Assembly: GCF_017583065.1 (NCBI RefSeq)
Contig: NZ_JAGEVL010000005.1
Span: forward strand, 124,001-188,000
Direction: 5' to 3'
DNA length: 64,000 nucleotides
From: Staphylococcus shinii
Lineage (GTDB): Bacteria; Bacillota; Bacilli; Staphylococcales; Staphylococcaceae
Positions within the stretch are counted from its first letter, which is position 1. The number at the start of each line of letters is the position of its first letter. Of this stretch, positions 40,071 through 50,510 are shown in pieces. Under the pieces are notes generated by a model. That model did not search any database. It saw only the letters and a list, made by a program, of their open reading frames with translations, and had not been told where the DNA came from. A program made the translations under genes and the position numbers.

Positions 40071-40976
40071 GTGAATGCTGTTCGAATTATATTAAAGAAC
40101 ATCGCACAAGTACTACTATTAAATAATGCATGGACAGGCTTATTTATTTTGTTAGGTTTATTCGTAGGAAATTGGAAGGTAGGTATTATGGCCTTAGCTG
40201 CGAGTGTTATTGCATTATTATTAGCGAAACGAACAAATTACTCGAATGAAGAGATTAACACGGGATTAGCAGGTTTCAATCCAGTGCTAACGGCAATTGC
40301 ATTGACACTATTTTTAGTGCCAGAATGGTATAGTATATTAATTGCTTTTATAGCAATTGTGATTACAATGCCAATAGGCTCAGCATTTAGAGAATTTTTT
40401 AAGCCTTTTGGCGTGCCTATGTTAACAATGCCATATGTGTTTGTTAGCTGGGTGATCTTATTAATGTCATTTCAATTTAAGTTTGTGAATGCAGATGTCA
40501 ATATACTGCCTGACACAGTACAAGAGATACAATTTTCAGGACATAGTATCCATTTTATAAATGCTTTTTTATCAGGGTTCAGTGAAATCTTCTTATTGAA
40601 AAGCATTATGGCAGGCTTATTGATTCTTATAGGGATTTTTATTGCTTCAAGAAAAGCAGGTGTATTTGCTATAGTAGCCAATCTCATTGGTTTTACTGCT
40701 GTACTAGTGCTTGGTGCAAATCATGACCAAATTAATGATGGATTGTTTGGCTATAATGTCATACTAACAGTGCTCGCTTTAGGTGTTGCTTTCCGTACTA
40801 GGATTCAACGATATATTAGCATTGTTTTAGGAATCCTTTTGACAGTTGTATTACACGCAGGCATGACGACTTTATTAACGCCGTTCGGTTTACCGGTATT
40901 TACGCTGCCTTTCATCATAGCAACATGGATTATGTTGTTTGCAGGTAACCGAATGAAGGTACAACAAATTGAATAG
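40071..40976 (+). CDS. yut: Urea transporter
   Basis: Membrane channel of the UT family, 301 residues, about ten hydrophobic segments arranged as two similar halves: GLAGFNPVLTAIALTLF and GLFGYNVILTVLALGVA are the paired urea-site motifs, each followed by FGxPxxTxPF. It moves urea into the cell. Divergent from the urease operon. GTG start behind AGGTGA. Promoter-like TTATAATAT lies at about 40018-40026. Confidence 0.93.
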   Translation: MNAVRIILKNIAQVLLLNNAWTGLFILLGLFVGNWKVGIMALAASVIALLLAKRTNYSNEEINTGLAGFNPVLTAIALTLFLVPEWYSILIAFIAIVITMPIGSAFREFFKPFGVPMLTMPYVFVSWVILLMSFQFKFVNADVNILPDTVQEIQFSGHSIHFINAFLSGFSEIFLLKSIMAGLLILIGIFIASRKAGVFAIVANLIGFTAVLVLGANHDQINDGLFGYNVILTVLALGVAFRTRIQRYISIVLGILLTVVLHAGMTTLLTPFGLPVFTLPFIIATWIMLFAGNRMKVQQIE

Positions 40977-41086
40977 CATGACTTTATTGGATAAATACCC
41001 TAAATTATATTTTATAATATAAACATCATTTGAGAGTAGCACGATTTTCTAATTGATTATAAATTTATTAGGAAGAAGGAATAAGA

Positions 41087-42562
41087 ATGAAAAGAATTGT
41101 TTCATTACTTGCAATATCAGCTGTAGTCTTAGCGGGGTGTAGTGGTTCAGGAAATGAATCGAAAGGGAAAACTTTAGACGTTGAACTACCATTAAAAACA
41201 ACTTCTATTGCACCTTATGAAACAGATGTACCAGTGAAGATAGGTGCTGCCGAAGCCCTATTTAAAGCTGGTGCAGATGGTAAAGTTGAAAAGTTATTGG
41301 TTGATTCATACGACCAAAAATCACCAACACAATTAGACATTAAATTAAAAGATGACATTAAATTCCAAAATGGTAAAAAAGTGACAGGCGAAGCGGTAAA
41401 ATCTAGTTTGGAAAAAAGTATTAAGAAAAGTGACCTCGTTAAAGGTTCACTTCCAATAAAAGATATTAACGTAGATGGTCAAAACATTACGATTACTACA
41501 AAAGAAGCTTATCCTGAATTAGTGTCAGAATTAGCGAGTCCATTCTCTGCAATTTATGATACAGAGGCAGATGACATTAATAAAACGCCTGTTGGTACAG
41601 GACCATACCAAATAAAAAACTATAAGCAATCTCAAAATATCAAGTTAGATCGTTTTGATGATTATTGGCAAGGTAAACCTAAACTAGATCACGTTAATGT
41701 TACATATCAAGAAGATGGTAATGCTCGTACAAGCGATTTAGCATCGGGTAAAGCAGATGTAATTACAGATGTTCCTGTTGAAAAGGAAAAAGAGTTGAAA
41801 AATGGAGATAAGACAACTACATCTGCAGTATCAGGATTTAGAACGTCATTGGTTATGTACAATCATACAAGTGATAAAATGACTAAACCTGTACGTAAAG
41901 CTTTGGATAAAGTTATTAATCGTGAAAGTATCGCACGTAATATCTCTAAGAATCATGCTCAACCAGCTACCGGACCATTTAATACAAAATTAGATTTTAT
42001 AGATAAACAACCTATACAAAAACAAGATTTAGAAGAAGTCAAACAAATTATGAAAGAAGAAGGGTATTCTAAATCAAATCCATTAAAATTAACCGTATCT
42101 ACGTATAATGGAAGACCAGAACTACCTAAAATGGCACAAGTTATTCAATCAGATGCTAAAAAAGCCAATATTGATATCACTATTCGAAATGTAGATGACA
42201 TTGAAGGGTATTTAAGTGATAAAAAACAATGGGATGCCTCTTTATATAGCTTTGGTACAATACCTAGAGGAGATACGGGTTACTTCTTTAATCAAGCTTA
42301 CAAACCTGAAGGTGCTATTAATTCTGGAAACTATAACAATAAGAAAGTCACAACATTAATCGATCAGTTTAATAGAACAGTAGATAAATCTGAACGTAAT
42401 CGATTAACAAATGAAATTATTGATATTACACAAAATGACTTTGCAAATAGCTATATCTCATATATGGATAATATCGTCGGTATGAATAAAGACGTAAAGA
42501 ACTTAAAAGCAACACCCGAGGGTATCTATCTAATTGACTATAGGGTAGATAAGAAACAATGA
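41087..42562 (+). CDS. nikA: Nickel ABC transporter substrate-binding lipoprotein
   Basis: Family 5 (peptide/nickel) binding protein, 491 residues, lipobox LAGC (Cys18). Core segments TPVGTGPYQIKNY and DYWQGKPKLDHV. It is the Opp2/Nik type of staphylococci, which feeds nickel to urease. That fits its place next to the urea genes. AGGAAGAAGG ribosome site. Overlaps nikB by 4 bases. Peptide as ligand is the alternative. Confidence 0.85.
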   Translation: MKRIVSLLAISAVVLAGCSGSGNESKGKTLDVELPLKTTSIAPYETDVPVKIGAAEALFKAGADGKVEKLLVDSYDQKSPTQLDIKLKDDIKFQNGKKVTGEAVKSSLEKSIKKSDLVKGSLPIKDINVDGQNITITTKEAYPELVSELASPFSAIYDTEADDINKTPVGTGPYQIKNYKQSQNIKLDRFDDYWQGKPKLDHVNVTYQEDGNARTSDLASGKADVITDVPVEKEKELKNGDKTTTSAVSGFRTSLVMYNHTSDKMTKPVRKALDKVINRESIARNISKNHAQPATGPFNTKLDFIDKQPIQKQDLEEVKQIMKEEGYSKSNPLKLTVSTYNGRPELPKMAQVIQSDAKKANIDITIRNVDDIEGYLSDKKQWDASLYSFGTIPRGDTGYFFNQAYKPEGAINSGNYNNKKVTTLIDQFNRTVDKSERNRLTNEIIDITQNDFANSYISYMDNIVGMNKDVKNLKATPEGIYLIDYRVDKKQ

Positions 42563-43536
42563 TAATTAAAAATATACTCTCTAGAATCGGACAAATGATC
42601 ATTGTATTGTTTGTCCTTTCTAGTATCACATTTATATTGATGAAACTTACGCCTGGAGATCCTGTTGATAAGATTCTACATTTAGATATAGCGAATGTAT
42701 CATCAGACCAAGTTGAAGCAACAAAAGAAAAATTAGGGTTAAATCAACCAGTGGTCGTGCAATACTTTCAATGGTTAGGCCAAATTGTTCAACTTAATTT
42801 TGGTACAAGTTACCAAACAGGTGAACCAGTAATAAAAGAATTAATCTACTACACGCCGCCGACTTTAAATATTGCATTTTTAACTATAATAATTGTCTTG
42901 CTAACAGCACTTCCAATGGGAATTTTAGCAGCGAAATATTATCACACGTGGGTTGATACATTTATCAGAACTGTAACATCCTTTACAGTTAGTGTGCCTT
43001 CATTCTTTTTAGGTACAATTTTAATTTATGTTTTTGCACAGAAATTTAATATTCTGCCATCTTCAGGTTTGGATACGATGGCTGGTTATATATTGCCGGT
43101 GATAGCATTAAGTGTAGGTATGAGTGCATACTATGTAAGATTAATGCGATCAAATTTACTAGAATTATACCAATCCAAAGAAGTTGAGGCTTCACGTCTT
43201 AGAGGCGTATCTGAACGGTATATTTTATGGTGTGATTTATTTAAACCAGCGATTATACCAGTCATAACGGTATTAGGTATGTCTGTAGGAAGTCTTATCG
43301 GAGGAACTGTCGTCATTGAAAATTTATTTGGCATACCGGGTATTGGCCACTTCCTAGTAGATAGTATACGTGCTAGAGATTATCCTGTAGTACAAGGTGC
43401 GGTAATTATGATTGGTTTCTTTGTTGTTTTGGCTAATACAGTAAGTGATTTATTATTACTATGGTTAGAACCAAAACGCCGATATAATAGCTCACGTCCT
43501 CCCAAGAAGCCGCAACGACAGGATGGTGAAATATAA
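42559..43536 (+). CDS. nikB: Nickel ABC transporter permease
   Basis: 325 residues, DppB/NikB-type permease with about six membrane segments. The motif [11 protein letters not shown] near residue 29 is family-typical; [18 protein letters not shown] is the ATPase-contact loop. Start overlaps nikA (ATGA). Confidence 0.88.
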   Translation: MIIKNILSRIGQMIIVLFVLSSITFILMKLTPGDPVDKILHLDIANVSSDQVEATKEKLGLNQPVVVQYFQWLGQIVQLNFGTSYQTGEPVIKELIYYTPPTLNIAFLTIIIVLLTALPMGILAAKYYHTWVDTFIRTVTSFTVSVPSFFLGTILIYVFAQKFNILPSSGLDTMAGYILPVIALSVGMSAYYVRLMRSNLLELYQSKEVEASRLRGVSERYILWCDLFKPAIIPVITVLGMSVGSLIGGTVVIENLFGIPGIGHFLVDSIRARDYPVVQGAVIMIGFFVVLANTVSDLLLLWLEPKRRYNSSRPPKKPQRQDGEI

Positions 43537-44357
43537 TGAAACAATTAAATAAACAGCATCTTATATTTTATGTGTTTGCATTGTATTTATTGGCTCTTAT
43601 CATCGCACAATTTTTTGTGTCGACAACAAATGCTTATGAGGTAAACCTAGGGAGTAGTCTTGAAATGCCAAGCTTTAACCACTGGCTAGGTACTGATGAT
43701 TATGGTAGAGATTTACTTTCAAGAGTTGTTATTGGCGCAAGGTATACATTGATTATTAGTTTGATTACATTGTTGATTACGGTCATTGTTGGTGTACCAT
43801 TAGGGTTAATTGCGGGTTATAAAAAAGGCATTGTGGATACAATTATTATGCGTATTATTGATATAGGATTAAGTATTCCTGAATTTGTCCTTATGATTGC
43901 ATTTGCTAGTTTCTTCAAACCTAGTATTTGGAATTTGGTCATAGCAATTACGATTATTAAATGGATGACTTACACGAGATTAACGCGATCTGTCGTAAGT
44001 AGTGAAATTACGAAACCTTATATACAAATGGCTAAATTATTTAACGTCCCAACACATGTTATTATTTTCAAACATTTTTTTCCACAAGTCTTACCATCTA
44101 TTATTGTATTGATGACAGTAGATTTTGGGAAAATTATATTATATATATCATCGCTTTCATTTCTTGGACTCGGTGCACAACCGCCTTCACCTGAATGGGG
44201 AGCAATGTTGAATACAGGTAGAGATTATATTAGTTCGTATCCATTACTTTTGATTATTCCAGCATGTTTAATCACAGTAACTATTCTTTTGTTTAATTTA
44301 GCTGGAGATGCTTTAAGAGATAAATTATTAAAAGGAAAGCGTGATATGAATGACTAA
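43536..44357 (+). CDS. nikC: Nickel ABC transporter permease
   Basis: 273 residues, DppC/NikC-type permease. Family segment [20 protein letters not shown] at residues 49-68; the second half shows [16 protein letters not shown]. Starts on the last base of nikB; overlaps nikD by 8 bases. Confidence 0.88.
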   Translation: MKQLNKQHLIFYVFALYLLALIIAQFFVSTTNAYEVNLGSSLEMPSFNHWLGTDDYGRDLLSRVVIGARYTLIISLITLLITVIVGVPLGLIAGYKKGIVDTIIMRIIDIGLSIPEFVLMIAFASFFKPSIWNLVIAITIIKWMTYTRLTRSVVSSEITKPYIQMAKLFNVPTHVIIFKHFFPQVLPSIIVLMTVDFGKIILYISSLSFLGLGAQPPSPEWGAMLNTGRDYISSYPLLLIIPACLITVTILLFNLAGDALRDKLLKGKRDMND

Positions 44358-45129
44358 TTTACTTGAGATTAATAACTTAACAATTAAAGATGAAACAGGT
44401 ACTAAACTAATAGATCACATAAATTTCAGTTTGAAAGCTAGTAAAGTTAATGTTTTAGTAGGAGAAAGCGGTTCTGGTAAAAGTTTAACTGCAAAAGCGT
44501 TAGTGCAACAATTACCTAATAATTTAGTAATGACTTATGATGAGTTGAATTATGAAAATAAAAAACTGTCAAATATCCACAGCCTTTTGGGGAAAGAGAT
44601 TGGTTTTATTTCTCAAGATTATACGCATAGTTTCAATGAGCATATGAAATTAGGTAAACAATTGATCGCAATTTATAGGCAACATTATAAGACAGATAAA
44701 GCAAAAGCCAAAAAAATTGTAATACAAGCGCTTGAGTGGGTTGACTTAGCACCGAATCAAACTATGAATAGTTATCGTTTTAGTTTGTCAGGTGGACAAC
44801 TTGCTAGAGTTCAAATAGCAAGTGTATTGATGCTTAACCCAAAGCTCATTATTGCCGATGAACCCACTGCATCACTAGATGTAATAACAGGGGCTAATAT
44901 TATGAACCTAATCAAACATTTGGCAGAAGTTCATAAAGTTACACTTTTATTAATCACGCATAATTTATCACATGTTTTAAACTTTAGTGATTGGATTCAT
45001 GTTATTCAAAAAGGTAAACTGGTTGATTCAAATCATGTACAAGCATTTAAAAATCATGAGATAGCACCATATAGTTTAAAATTATTTAACTCCCGTAGCC
45101 AACTAAAGGAGGGGAGAAATAATGATTAA
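44350..45129 (+). CDS. nikD: Nickel ABC transporter ATP-binding protein
   Basis: 259 residues. Walker [12 protein letters not shown], signature LSGGQLARV, Walker [13 protein letters not shown], switch His in LITHNL. Short for an Opp/Dpp ATPase: it lacks the C-terminal oligopeptide extension with cysteines. Overlaps nikE by 8 bases. Confidence 0.88.
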   Translation: MTNLLEINNLTIKDETGTKLIDHINFSLKASKVNVLVGESGSGKSLTAKALVQQLPNNLVMTYDELNYENKKLSNIHSLLGKEIGFISQDYTHSFNEHMKLGKQLIAIYRQHYKTDKAKAKKIVIQALEWVDLAPNQTMNSYRFSLSGGQLARVQIASVLMLNPKLIIADEPTASLDVITGANIMNLIKHLAEVHKVTLLLITHNLSHVLNFSDWIHVIQKGKLVDSNHVQAFKNHEIAPYSLKLFNSRSQLKEGRNND

Positions 45130-45811
45130 CTTAAATAACTTAAACTTTAAATATAGAGAAACTCCTGTTTTGAAAAATATAAATCTTACGATACAACCAG
45201 ATGAAATCGTAGGGATTGTAGGTGAGAGTGGTTCAGGTAAAACGACATTAGCACAAATTATGTTAGGTCTGTTGCCAGTATCTCAAACGCAATATACAAA
45301 TTGTAATTTAAAATTATTACCTATATTTCAACATGCGTATGATAGCTTTAATCCAAAATTCAAAATGAGTACATCTCTAGAAGAACCGATAAAGTATCAT
45401 CAAGAGACAAACTCAAATGAAGTTCATCAGCGAATGCATACATTAATGCAACAAATGCATCTTGATGAAAAGCTGTTAGATAGTTTCCCTGACCAATTAA
45501 GCGGTGGTCAATTGCAACGTTTTAATACGATACGTACATTGATGTTAGCACCTGATATGTTAATTTGTGATGAGATTACAGCTAGTTTAGATGTCATTGC
45601 TGAGCAAAGTATGATAGATGTGTTAAAAAGGTACTACACAGATACACATAAAGGCATGCTATTAATATCTCATGATTTAGCTTTTTTAAATCAAATCGTT
45701 GAACGATTAATTGTTATGAAAAATGGCGAAATCGTAGATGATTTTAATATTAAATTTTTATTCGATAAACAACGTCATGAATACACAAAACAGCTACTAG
45801 CAATTTACTAA
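45122..45811 (+). CDS. nikE: Nickel ABC transporter ATP-binding protein
   Basis: 229 residues. Walker [12 protein letters not shown], signature LSGGQLQRF, Walker B LICDEITASLD (Ile in place of the usual Pro), switch His in LISHDL. Final gene of nikABCDE; a terminator stem begins within its last codons. Confidence 0.88.
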   Translation: MINLNNLNFKYRETPVLKNINLTIQPDEIVGIVGESGSGKTTLAQIMLGLLPVSQTQYTNCNLKLLPIFQHAYDSFNPKFKMSTSLEEPIKYHQETNSNEVHQRMHTLMQQMHLDEKLLDSFPDQLSGGQLQRFNTIRTLMLAPDMLICDEITASLDVIAEQSMIDVLKRYYTDTHKGMLLISHDLAFLNQIVERLIVMKNGEIVDDFNIKFLFDKQRHEYTKQLLAIY

Positions 45812-45826
45812 GTAGCTGTTTTTCGT
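45787..45826 (+). terminator. Terminator overlapping the end of nikE
   Basis: AACAGCTACT (45789-45798) pairs with AGTAGCTGTT (45811-45820), then TTTCGTTTT. The 5' arm lies in the last codons of nikE. Confidence 0.8.
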
Positions 45827-45878
45827 TTTAATGATAGAAAAAATATACGTTTTAATTTTAAAAATAATGTACATCATA

Positions 45879-45909
45879 TTATTGAGAATCATATAAGTTC
45901 ATGTATAAT
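45879..45909 (+). promoter_or_regulatory. Promoter of fhuD2 with possible Fur box
   Basis: TTGAGA (45882-45887), 16 bases, TATAAT (45904-45909). TTATTGAGAATCATATAA (45879-45896) over the -35 resembles the core GATAATCAT of Fur boxes and has TTA..TAA symmetry. Fur control is expected for a siderophore receptor; the match is imperfect. Confidence 0.45.
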
Positions 45910-45943
45910 TAAATACAATATGAGAAAAGGGGATATTTTACGC

Positions 45944-46855
45944 ATGAAAAAATTATTATTACCATTGTTAGCTTTAATACTTGTGCTAGCAGCATGTGGC
46001 AATAGTTCAAATGACAAGTCGTCAAGGGAAAATAGTGAAAAGACAACTTATAAACAAGATTCAGGAGAAAAAGTTGAAATACCAAAAAACCCTAAACGTA
46101 TTGTAGTCTTAGGCGCTACATATGCTGGAGGGTTAAAACAACTTGATGCTAATATTGTTGGCGTAGCTAATATTGTAAATGATAGTAAAGTTTTAAAAGA
46201 TAAATTTAAAGATGTAGATAAAGTAGATGCTGAAAATGTTGAAAGTGTTGCGAAACTTAAACCAGATTTAATAATTACTTATAATACAGATAAAAATATC
46301 AAGAAATTAAATAAAGTTGCGCCCACAATAGCTTTTGACTATATGAAACATGATTATAAAGAGCAACATAAAGAATTAGGTAAAATTGTAGGTAAAGAAG
46401 ATAAAGCAGACGCATGGGTTAAGCAATGGGACGAAAAAACAAAAGACGATGGAAAAGAAATTAAAGATGCTATTGGTGCAGATACGACAGTATCTATCAT
46501 TAAAGATTTTGATAAAAAAATCTATGCTTTAGGAAAAACATACGGTCATGGGAGTGAAATTCTATATGATTCCTTTGGATTGAAAATGCCTGAAAAAGTA
46601 GAAAAAGCAACAGAAAAAAATGACCTAGCAGATATCTCTGAAGAACAAATCCCTGAAATGTCAGGCGACTATGTGGTTACACCAGTTGCTAAAGGCAGTG
46701 ATCTATCATTCGAAAATAAAGATGTTTGGAAGAATACAGACGCAGTTAAAAACGGCCAAACATTTAAAGTAGATGAAGGCATTTACTGGTTGAATGATCC
46801 TTATTCATTAGATTATGAACGTAAAGATTTAAAAGAAAAATTATTACAACATTAA
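45944..46855 (+). CDS. fhuD2: Hydroxamate siderophore-binding lipoprotein (FhuD2-like)
   Basis: 303 residues from ATG 45944, which has AAAAGGGGAT about 12 bases before it. Lipobox LAAC. It matches what I know of S. aureus FhuD2 (ATYAGGLKQLDANIVG; VLKDKFKDVDK; WLNDPYSLDYERKDLKEKL). It captures ferric hydroxamates for the FhuBG permease, which is not in this window. In S. aureus fhuD2 is also near the urease region. Followed by a terminator. Confidence 0.87.
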   Translation: MKKLLLPLLALILVLAACGNSSNDKSSRENSEKTTYKQDSGEKVEIPKNPKRIVVLGATYAGGLKQLDANIVGVANIVNDSKVLKDKFKDVDKVDAENVESVAKLKPDLIITYNTDKNIKKLNKVAPTIAFDYMKHDYKEQHKELGKIVGKEDKADAWVKQWDEKTKDDGKEIKDAIGADTTVSIIKDFDKKIYALGKTYGHGSEILYDSFGLKMPEKVEKATEKNDLADISEEQIPEMSGDYVVTPVAKGSDLSFENKDVWKNTDAVKNGQTFKVDEGIYWLNDPYSLDYERKDLKEKLLQH

Positions 46856-46881
46856 CCTAATTATGTCACTATGCTCAAATA

Positions 46882-46920
46882 AAGCATCAATCTATTTTAT
46901 TTAATAGATTGATGTTTTTT
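46882..46920 (+). terminator. Terminator after fhuD2
   Basis: CATCAATCTATT (46885-46896) pairs with AATAGATTGATG (46903-46914), then TTTTTT. Confidence 0.85.
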
Positions 46921-47361
46921 ATTGAACAATTTTTAAGGGAATTATTATTCGACATAAAGTGATTATATGAGCATGTTGGAAGTAATTGATTTTAACATTT
47001 AATCATAGCATTTAGAAATATCACATTAACTTGAAGAGGCTCTGAAAAGGCGTTTGAAATTTTCGGGGTAACAAAACGCTATTGCTAATTAAACGAAATT
47101 ATAATACTTTATGACATTGAGGGATTTTAGACGTTTTAATAAAATGCATTGACTTTAAATGGTAATAGACAAAGGTTGCAAGCAAATATTTCATTATCCG
47201 TTATGATGATGTAAGATATTAATAACAATTAATAAATTGAGTCGTAGAGATTATATATAGAAGATATATAATATAGTGGCTCACTAGAATATAAAGAGTA
47301 TTTATGAGTAAAAGATAAGCTATGGTAGTTAATCATACACATATATCTTTGGGAGGATATT
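46921..47361. other. Intergenic region before the MarR/SarA-like gene
   Basis: No gene seen. TTGACT at 47150 is a possible -35 without a good -10. There is AT-rich sequence with TATAGAAGATATATAATATAG around 47256-47276, and a good ribosome site GGGAGG at 47351-47356. The long leader is usual for Sar-type regulators, but I found no clear operator. Confidence 0.4.
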
Positions 47362-47778
47362 ATGGAAAAACAACAAAAAATCGATAATTGGGTACAATTA
47401 ACCAAATACGTTCATTATATAGAAACGTTAATTGAGAAAAAAATGAAGCAATCATACAATTTAAGCTTGAAAGAATTTTATGTATTATATGAAATTTATA
47501 AAGCTAAAGGAAAAAAATACAAAATTAATGATTTGATAAAAATTGTTGATTTAAGCCAAAGCGCAATGTCTAGGTTGATTGTACGAATAGAAAAGCCAGA
47601 AAAAGCATTAGTTGTAAGACAAGAATGTGTTGAAGATCAACGTGCTATGTATATTTATCTGACAGAAGAAGGGCTTAAAATTACGGAAGCGGCACTAAAT
47701 ACCTATGAAAAATTAATTAAAAAAGTAGATTTTTCTAATATTCGTAAGTTATCCCAAATAGATGAGCAAGAAGATTAG
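47362..47778 (+). CDS. MarR/SarA-family winged-helix regulator
   Basis: 138 residues. Winged helix around YKINDLIKIVDLSQSAMSRLIVRIEK (shown as 72-95; recognition helix SQSAMSRLIVRI), with a wing where the MarR-type DxR is present as CVEDQRAMYIYLT. Flanking helices allow dimerisation. It lies alone with a long leader. It resembles SarZ/MgrA/SarV-type regulators but I cannot say which. It shares a bidirectional terminator with the permease gene downstream. Confidence 0.8.
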   Translation: MEKQQKIDNWVQLTKYVHYIETLIEKKMKQSYNLSLKEFYVLYEIYKAKGKKYKINDLIKIVDLSQSAMSRLIVRIEKPEKALVVRQECVEDQRAMYIYLTEEGLKITEAALNTYEKLIKKVDFSNIRKLSQIDEQED

Positions 47779-47794
47779 TATTTTCTTCCAATTT

Positions 47795-47846
47795 AAAAAA
47801 GCAGGATTCGGAACATTAGTATATGTATCGAACCCTGCTTTTCTTT
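47795..47846. terminator. Bidirectional terminator
   Basis: AAAAGCAGG (47797-47805) with TTCG pairs with CGAA and CCTGCTTTT (47834-47842). Between converging genes. Confidence 0.8.
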
Positions 47847-47849
47847 TAA

Positions 47850-49280
47850 TTAAGAAGTTTTATCTTTTTTAGAATGTCTCACACCATAAAAGAGATAAAT
47901 AAGTATCCCTATGATAAACCAAGCAAGTGTATATAATTTTGCTTCTAAACCTAAGCCCCAGAATACGATGACTACACTTACAAATGTTATAACTGGCATT
48001 ATAGGATAAAAAGGCATTTTGAATGCTGGTACTGGAATATCTTTACCTTCTCTTGGACGTAAACCAAATATTCCTATAGAGACAAACATAAATGCGACGA
48101 GTGTTCCTGCAGAAATTAATTGAGCTAAGAAGGCAAATGGGAACATTGATCCTATAACAACAGCAATGATAGTAAGTATTATCAAAGCGCGGTTAGGTAA
48201 GTGTTTATTATTTAATTTTCCTAACCATGAAGGTAAGAGGCCATCTCGACCAAAAGAATATAATAAGCGCGAACCTGCTAACATCATGCCAATAAGTGCT
48301 GTGAACATACCAATTACAGAAATTGCTTGAACTACTGCTGCTACTAAACCAAATCCACTTTGTCGTAAAGCCCAACCGACAGGTTCTGCATTACCAGCGT
48401 ATGCTGAATATGTAAACATACCAACAAGCACAAGTGAAACTGCAACAAATAGCACTACTGCGATTAGTAGTGATCCTAATATCCCTCTAGGCATTGTTTT
48501 TTGTGGATTTATTGCTTCGGCTGAATTGGCAGCAATTGAGTCAAAGCCGATATATGCTAGAAAAATCATAGATACACCTGCATAGATACCTTGCCAACCT
48601 CCGAAGGACCCAGTTTCAGTAACTTTATGTTCAGGAATAAATGGCACATAATTACTGAAATCAATAGCTGTTAAACCTACGACAATAAATAATAATACGG
48701 CTAATACTTTAATGACGACAAGGATATTTTCGATACGTGCAGCTGCTGATACCCCGTATGCTAATAAACAAGTTGTAAGGATAATCACGATAGCTGCAAC
48801 AATATCAATAACGCCGCCATCATTGCCTAGTGTGTTAGAAAGTGCTTTTGGTAATTCGAGACCTAATGGTGATACCAGTCCCCGTAAGTTTGCTGAAAAG
48901 CCTGATGCCACAAAAGCGACGGCAATAAAATATTCTGCAAGTAAAGCCCAGCCTGCCACCCATCCAAATACTTCACCAAATACTACATTAATCCAGGAAT
49001 AAGCTGAGCCAGCAAAAGGCATTGCAGACGACATTTCAGCATATGCAAAAGAAACAAGCCCAGCCACTACTGCTGCTAGTAAGAATGAAAGTGCAACTGC
49101 AGGTCCTGTGTGTTGCGCTGCAACGACTCCGGGCAACGTGAAGATGGAAGTAGAAACAATGGTACCGACACCTAAAGCTAAAAAGTCTTTAACTCGTAAT
49201 GTTCTATTTAAATGAGCATCCTTCACTTGATAAACGGATGGTTCGGCCTTTTTAAAAATTTTGTTAAAAAAATCTTTCAT
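47850..49280 (-). CDS. APC-family amino-acid permease (cationic amino-acid transporter type)
   Basis: 476 residues, about twelve to fourteen hydrophobic segments. LALGVGTIVSTSIFTLPGVVA at residues 35-54 is the substrate-binding first helix of APC transporters; AYIGFDSIAANSAEAINPQ marks helix 6. The layout with a charged N-terminus (NKIFKKAEPSVYQ) fits the YfnA/CAT group. Moves an amino acid by proton symport. Substrate unknown. AGGAG ribosome site. Confidence 0.87.
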   Translation of the reverse strand: MKDFFNKIFKKAEPSVYQVKDAHLNRTLRVKDFLALGVGTIVSTSIFTLPGVVAAQHTGPAVALSFLLAAVVAGLVSFAYAEMSSAMPFAGSAYSWINVVFGEVFGWVAGWALLAEYFIAVAFVASGFSANLRGLVSPLGLELPKALSNTLGNDGGVIDIVAAIVIILTTCLLAYGVSAAARIENILVVIKVLAVLLFIVVGLTAIDFSNYVPFIPEHKVTETGSFGGWQGIYAGVSMIFLAYIGFDSIAANSAEAINPQKTMPRGILGSLLIAVVLFVAVSLVLVGMFTYSAYAGNAEPVGWALRQSGFGLVAAVVQAISVIGMFTALIGMMLAGSRLLYSFGRDGLLPSWLGKLNNKHLPNRALIILTIIAVVIGSMFPFAFLAQLISAGTLVAFMFVSIGIFGLRPREGKDIPVPAFKMPFYPIMPVITFVSVVIVFWGLGLEAKLYTLAWFIIGILIYLFYGVRHSKKDKTS

Positions 49281-49682
49281 AATAAACCTCTCCTAATGAA
49301 TACTATATCGTAAAACTTTATAACTAAATTATGATAATTTATATCATAGCATAAATATCTCTAAATATTCAGAAAATTTTGTGAAAATTTATAAAACTTA
49401 TATAGCGAGTAACGTATTATAGTTTGTTTTAGTATTATTAGTTATTTTAAGTAGTTGTTTACTCTATAGGTGATGGCGGTTTTTGTAAGCTATTCATTTT
49501 CAGAAGTATATAAAAAGGACGAGATATAAGTCATAGTTCAGTTATACTTACATACGCTCGCCCATACAAGCTTATCTATTGATATTAAATTTATATTTAT
49601 AATTTTTTAAATCAAAATAGTAGTATAACAATTACTAAACTTTACTAGATATCTAGAGCGATACTACTTAACTAGTATTTCA
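49281..49682. other. Intergenic region between permease and lactonase-like genes
   Basis: Promoter region of the permease on the minus strand. A hairpin at 49619-49668 (AGTAGTAT/ATACTACT, with inner palindrome CTAGATATCTAG at 49645-49656) is the likely terminator of the lactonase-like gene; on the minus strand it is followed by ATTTTGATTT. The middle part (49500-49580) has no feature I can name. Confidence 0.5.
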
Positions 49683-50510
49683 TTATAAAGAGATGACTTG
49701 TGGTTGAACTGCTGGATCATGGTTAGCAATCGTTTTGACACAATCTTTGTCTATAGCTTGGGCTTTTACCCAATTTAATGATTTGATAGCATCATCTTTA
49801 TCAACTACGAGACCAGGTAAAATACCGTTTTTCCATGATTTTTCAGCATAACCCACATCTGCGGCCAACAATAAGTATGATGCATCATCTTTATGTGCTT
49901 TAACACGTGTAGTACATAGCCCAGCACTATGCCCTGGTGTATGAATGAATTCGAGTGTGCCATCTCCAAATAAATCAAAAGATTTACCTGTAGGCCCGAT
50001 ACCATTATTTTTTAAGGGATAAGTTTTAATATCAATATTGCTCCATTGGTGTGGAAGATAACGCATTTTATCATTATTTGCAGCATTCCATTCCACTTCA
50101 CTAACTAAGATGTTTTTAGCGTCAGCTACATGTGCTAAACCATCAGCATGATCACAGTGTAAATGACTCAACATCACATAATCTATATCTGAAGGTTGAT
50201 AACCTAATGCTTCTATTTGTTCATGTACGGCAGAACCTTTAGGTAAAACTGCCTTATTTATTGGATATTGAAAAGCTAAATTTTTAATTGGGTTTGTGCG
50301 ATTGATATCATGCCAACCCGTATCAATTAGAACAAGTCCTTGTGGATGTTCTATAAGGTAAACAGATACAGGCAGACGCAATTGTTTCTTTTTAGATCTA
50401 AACAATCCGGTCCATGCTAAAGGTGGATTATATTTATAGTTGAATGGTAATGCTTCGTCTACAATCACTGAACCAGTGTGTAAGACGTGCACATTGATTG
50501 TACTAGTCAT
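49683..50510 (-). CDS. Metallo-beta-lactamase-fold hydrolase, N-acyl-homoserine-lactonase-like (second copy)
   Basis: 275 residues. Metal motif H116-L-H118-C-D120-H121, then TPGHSAG, AADVGYA and ANHDPA for the other ligands. Cytoplasmic. It is a different subgroup from the protein at 4000 (little similarity outside motifs). It stands alone, with its own promoter region and a hairpin after the gene. It could hydrolyse lactones or other esters; a quorum-quenching role is possible but not shown. Confidence 0.83.
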   Translation of the reverse strand: MTSTINVHVLHTGSVIVDEALPFNYKYNPPLAWTGLFRSKKKQLRLPVSVYLIEHPQGLVLIDTGWHDINRTNPIKNLAFQYPINKAVLPKGSAVHEQIEALGYQPSDIDYVMLSHLHCDHADGLAHVADAKNILVSEVEWNAANNDKMRYLPHQWSNIDIKTYPLKNNGIGPTGKSFDLFGDGTLEFIHTPGHSAGLCTTRVKAHKDDASYLLLAADVGYAEKSWKNGILPGLVVDKDDAIKSLNWVKAQAIDKDCVKTIANHDPAVQPQVISL

